Assembly (NCBI GenBank): GCA_903832285.1
Contig: CAILAY010000090.1
Location: forward strand, 17,747-81,746
Source of the DNA: an uncultured beta proteobacterium
GTDB lineage: Bacteria > Pseudomonadota > Gammaproteobacteria > Burkholderiales > Burkholderiaceae_C
Direction of reading: 5' to 3'
Length of the DNA stretch: 64,000 nucleotides
In this document: positions 63,841-64,000 of the stretch, piece by piece
How the letters are laid out: the number at the start of each line of letters is the position of its first letter
Numbering within the stretch: the first letter of the stretch is position 1
Notes under the pieces: generated by a model
The model's database searches: none
Seen by the model: only the letters and a program-made list of their open reading frames with translations
What the model was told of the DNA's origin: nothing
Made by a program: the position numbers and the translations under genes

Positions 63841-64000
63841 CTTGCGGGACGGACCAAGAGTTACGCGCAGCGAACTTTGCTCGGTCCTCAACATCTCGTC
63901 GGATGTTGGCTGTTCTTGCGGGACGGACCAAGAGTTACGCGCAGCGAACTTTGCTCGGTCCTCAACATCTCGTCGGATGTTGGCTGTTCTTGCGGGACGG
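63841..64000. repeat. 74-bp tandem repeat with two internal hairpins, running off the window
   Basis: A 74-base unit begins at 63841 and is repeated exactly at 63915, with 12 bases of a third copy at 63989-64000. Each unit has an outer stem GGACC(aa)GAG ... CTC-GGTCC (63851-63860 with 63880-63887 in the first copy) and a perfect 7-bp hairpin CAACATC/GATGTTG (63889-63895 with 63902-63908) with a six-base loop. The unit length is not a multiple of three, so it is not coding. It begins three bases after the thioesterase stop. It continues past the window, so the number of copies is unknown. Confidence 0.9.

Noticed and set aside
63841..64000. CRISPR array at the window end
   Set aside because: The unit is repeated as a whole with no variable spacer, and it is longer than CRISPR repeats. 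No cas gene is present.

Overview
The window is 64 kb of GC-rich, densely packed bacterial chromosome. It most resembles a beta-proteobacterium of the order Burkholderiales. The evidence is two DUF1631 genes side by side, a tripartite DctP/DctQ/DctM transporter, an SlmA-type regulator, a SAH riboswitch in front of ahcY, a pimeloyl-CoA-dehydrogenase-like pair and a TetR-controlled beta-oxidation operon. No rRNA, tRNA, insertion sequence, integrase, complete prophage or CRISPR array was seen. Most of the window looks like core chromosome, with a few unusual genes between housekeeping ones.

Layout. 0.2-2.7 kb: a membrane-anchored hemerythrin, a phage-type DUF2591 protein, and the divergent pair purN/yceH. 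2.7-5.2 kb: two acyl-CoA dehydrogenase subunits. 5.3-10.2 kb (minus): two paralogous DUF1631 proteins with low-complexity linkers. 10.4-17.4 kb (minus): an RND efflux pump with its adaptor, then mutS. 17.5-25.5 kb (plus): a periplasmic serine hydrolase, a TatD nuclease, an unrecognised membrane-protein/hydrolase pair, a spermidine-synthase-like protein, a GspE-type ATPase and DUF3422. 25.6-31.3 kb: a secreted FKBP, a membrane-anchored methyltransferase resembling RquA, two lipoproteins (one a thioredoxin) and a gamma-glutamyltransferase. 31.3-36.3 kb: an EamA transporter, an SDR, a YdcF protein and an exported glycogen-debranching-type glucosidase.

36.3-39.6 kb is the methyl cycle. A SAH riboswitch leads the overlapping genes ahcY-tlyA-metF, so accumulated S-adenosylhomocysteine should switch on its own hydrolase together with an RNA methyltransferase and the folate enzyme that supports remethylation of homocysteine. 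39.6-47.7 kb holds a second EamA transporter, rlmJ, a transmembrane Ser/Thr kinase, slmA, a fumarylacetoacetate-hydrolase-family enzyme, an HpcH/HpaI aldolase, a DAHP synthase and a small lipoprotein. 47.9-50.9 kb (minus) is the TRAP transporter dctP-dctQ-dctM. 51.1-54.1 kb (minus) is a run of small accessory genes: two acetyltransferases (one truncated), DinB, a VOC protein, and an M48 metalloprotease whose C-terminus is a complete type IV pilin-like domain. radA follows.

55.7-63.8 kb is a fatty-acid degradation operon. A 12-bp palindrome precedes its own TetR regulator; then come an acyl-CoA dehydrogenase, a small secreted DUF2147 protein, a fused 3-hydroxyacyl-CoA dehydrogenase/enoyl-CoA hydratase, a thiolase, a second hydratase and a thioesterase. 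The window ends inside a 74-bp tandem repeat with two hairpins per unit.

The observations most worth following are the M48-pilin fusion, the unrecognised membrane-protein/hydrolase pair, the RquA-like methyltransferase, the riboswitch-led methyl-cycle operon and the terminal structured repeat.
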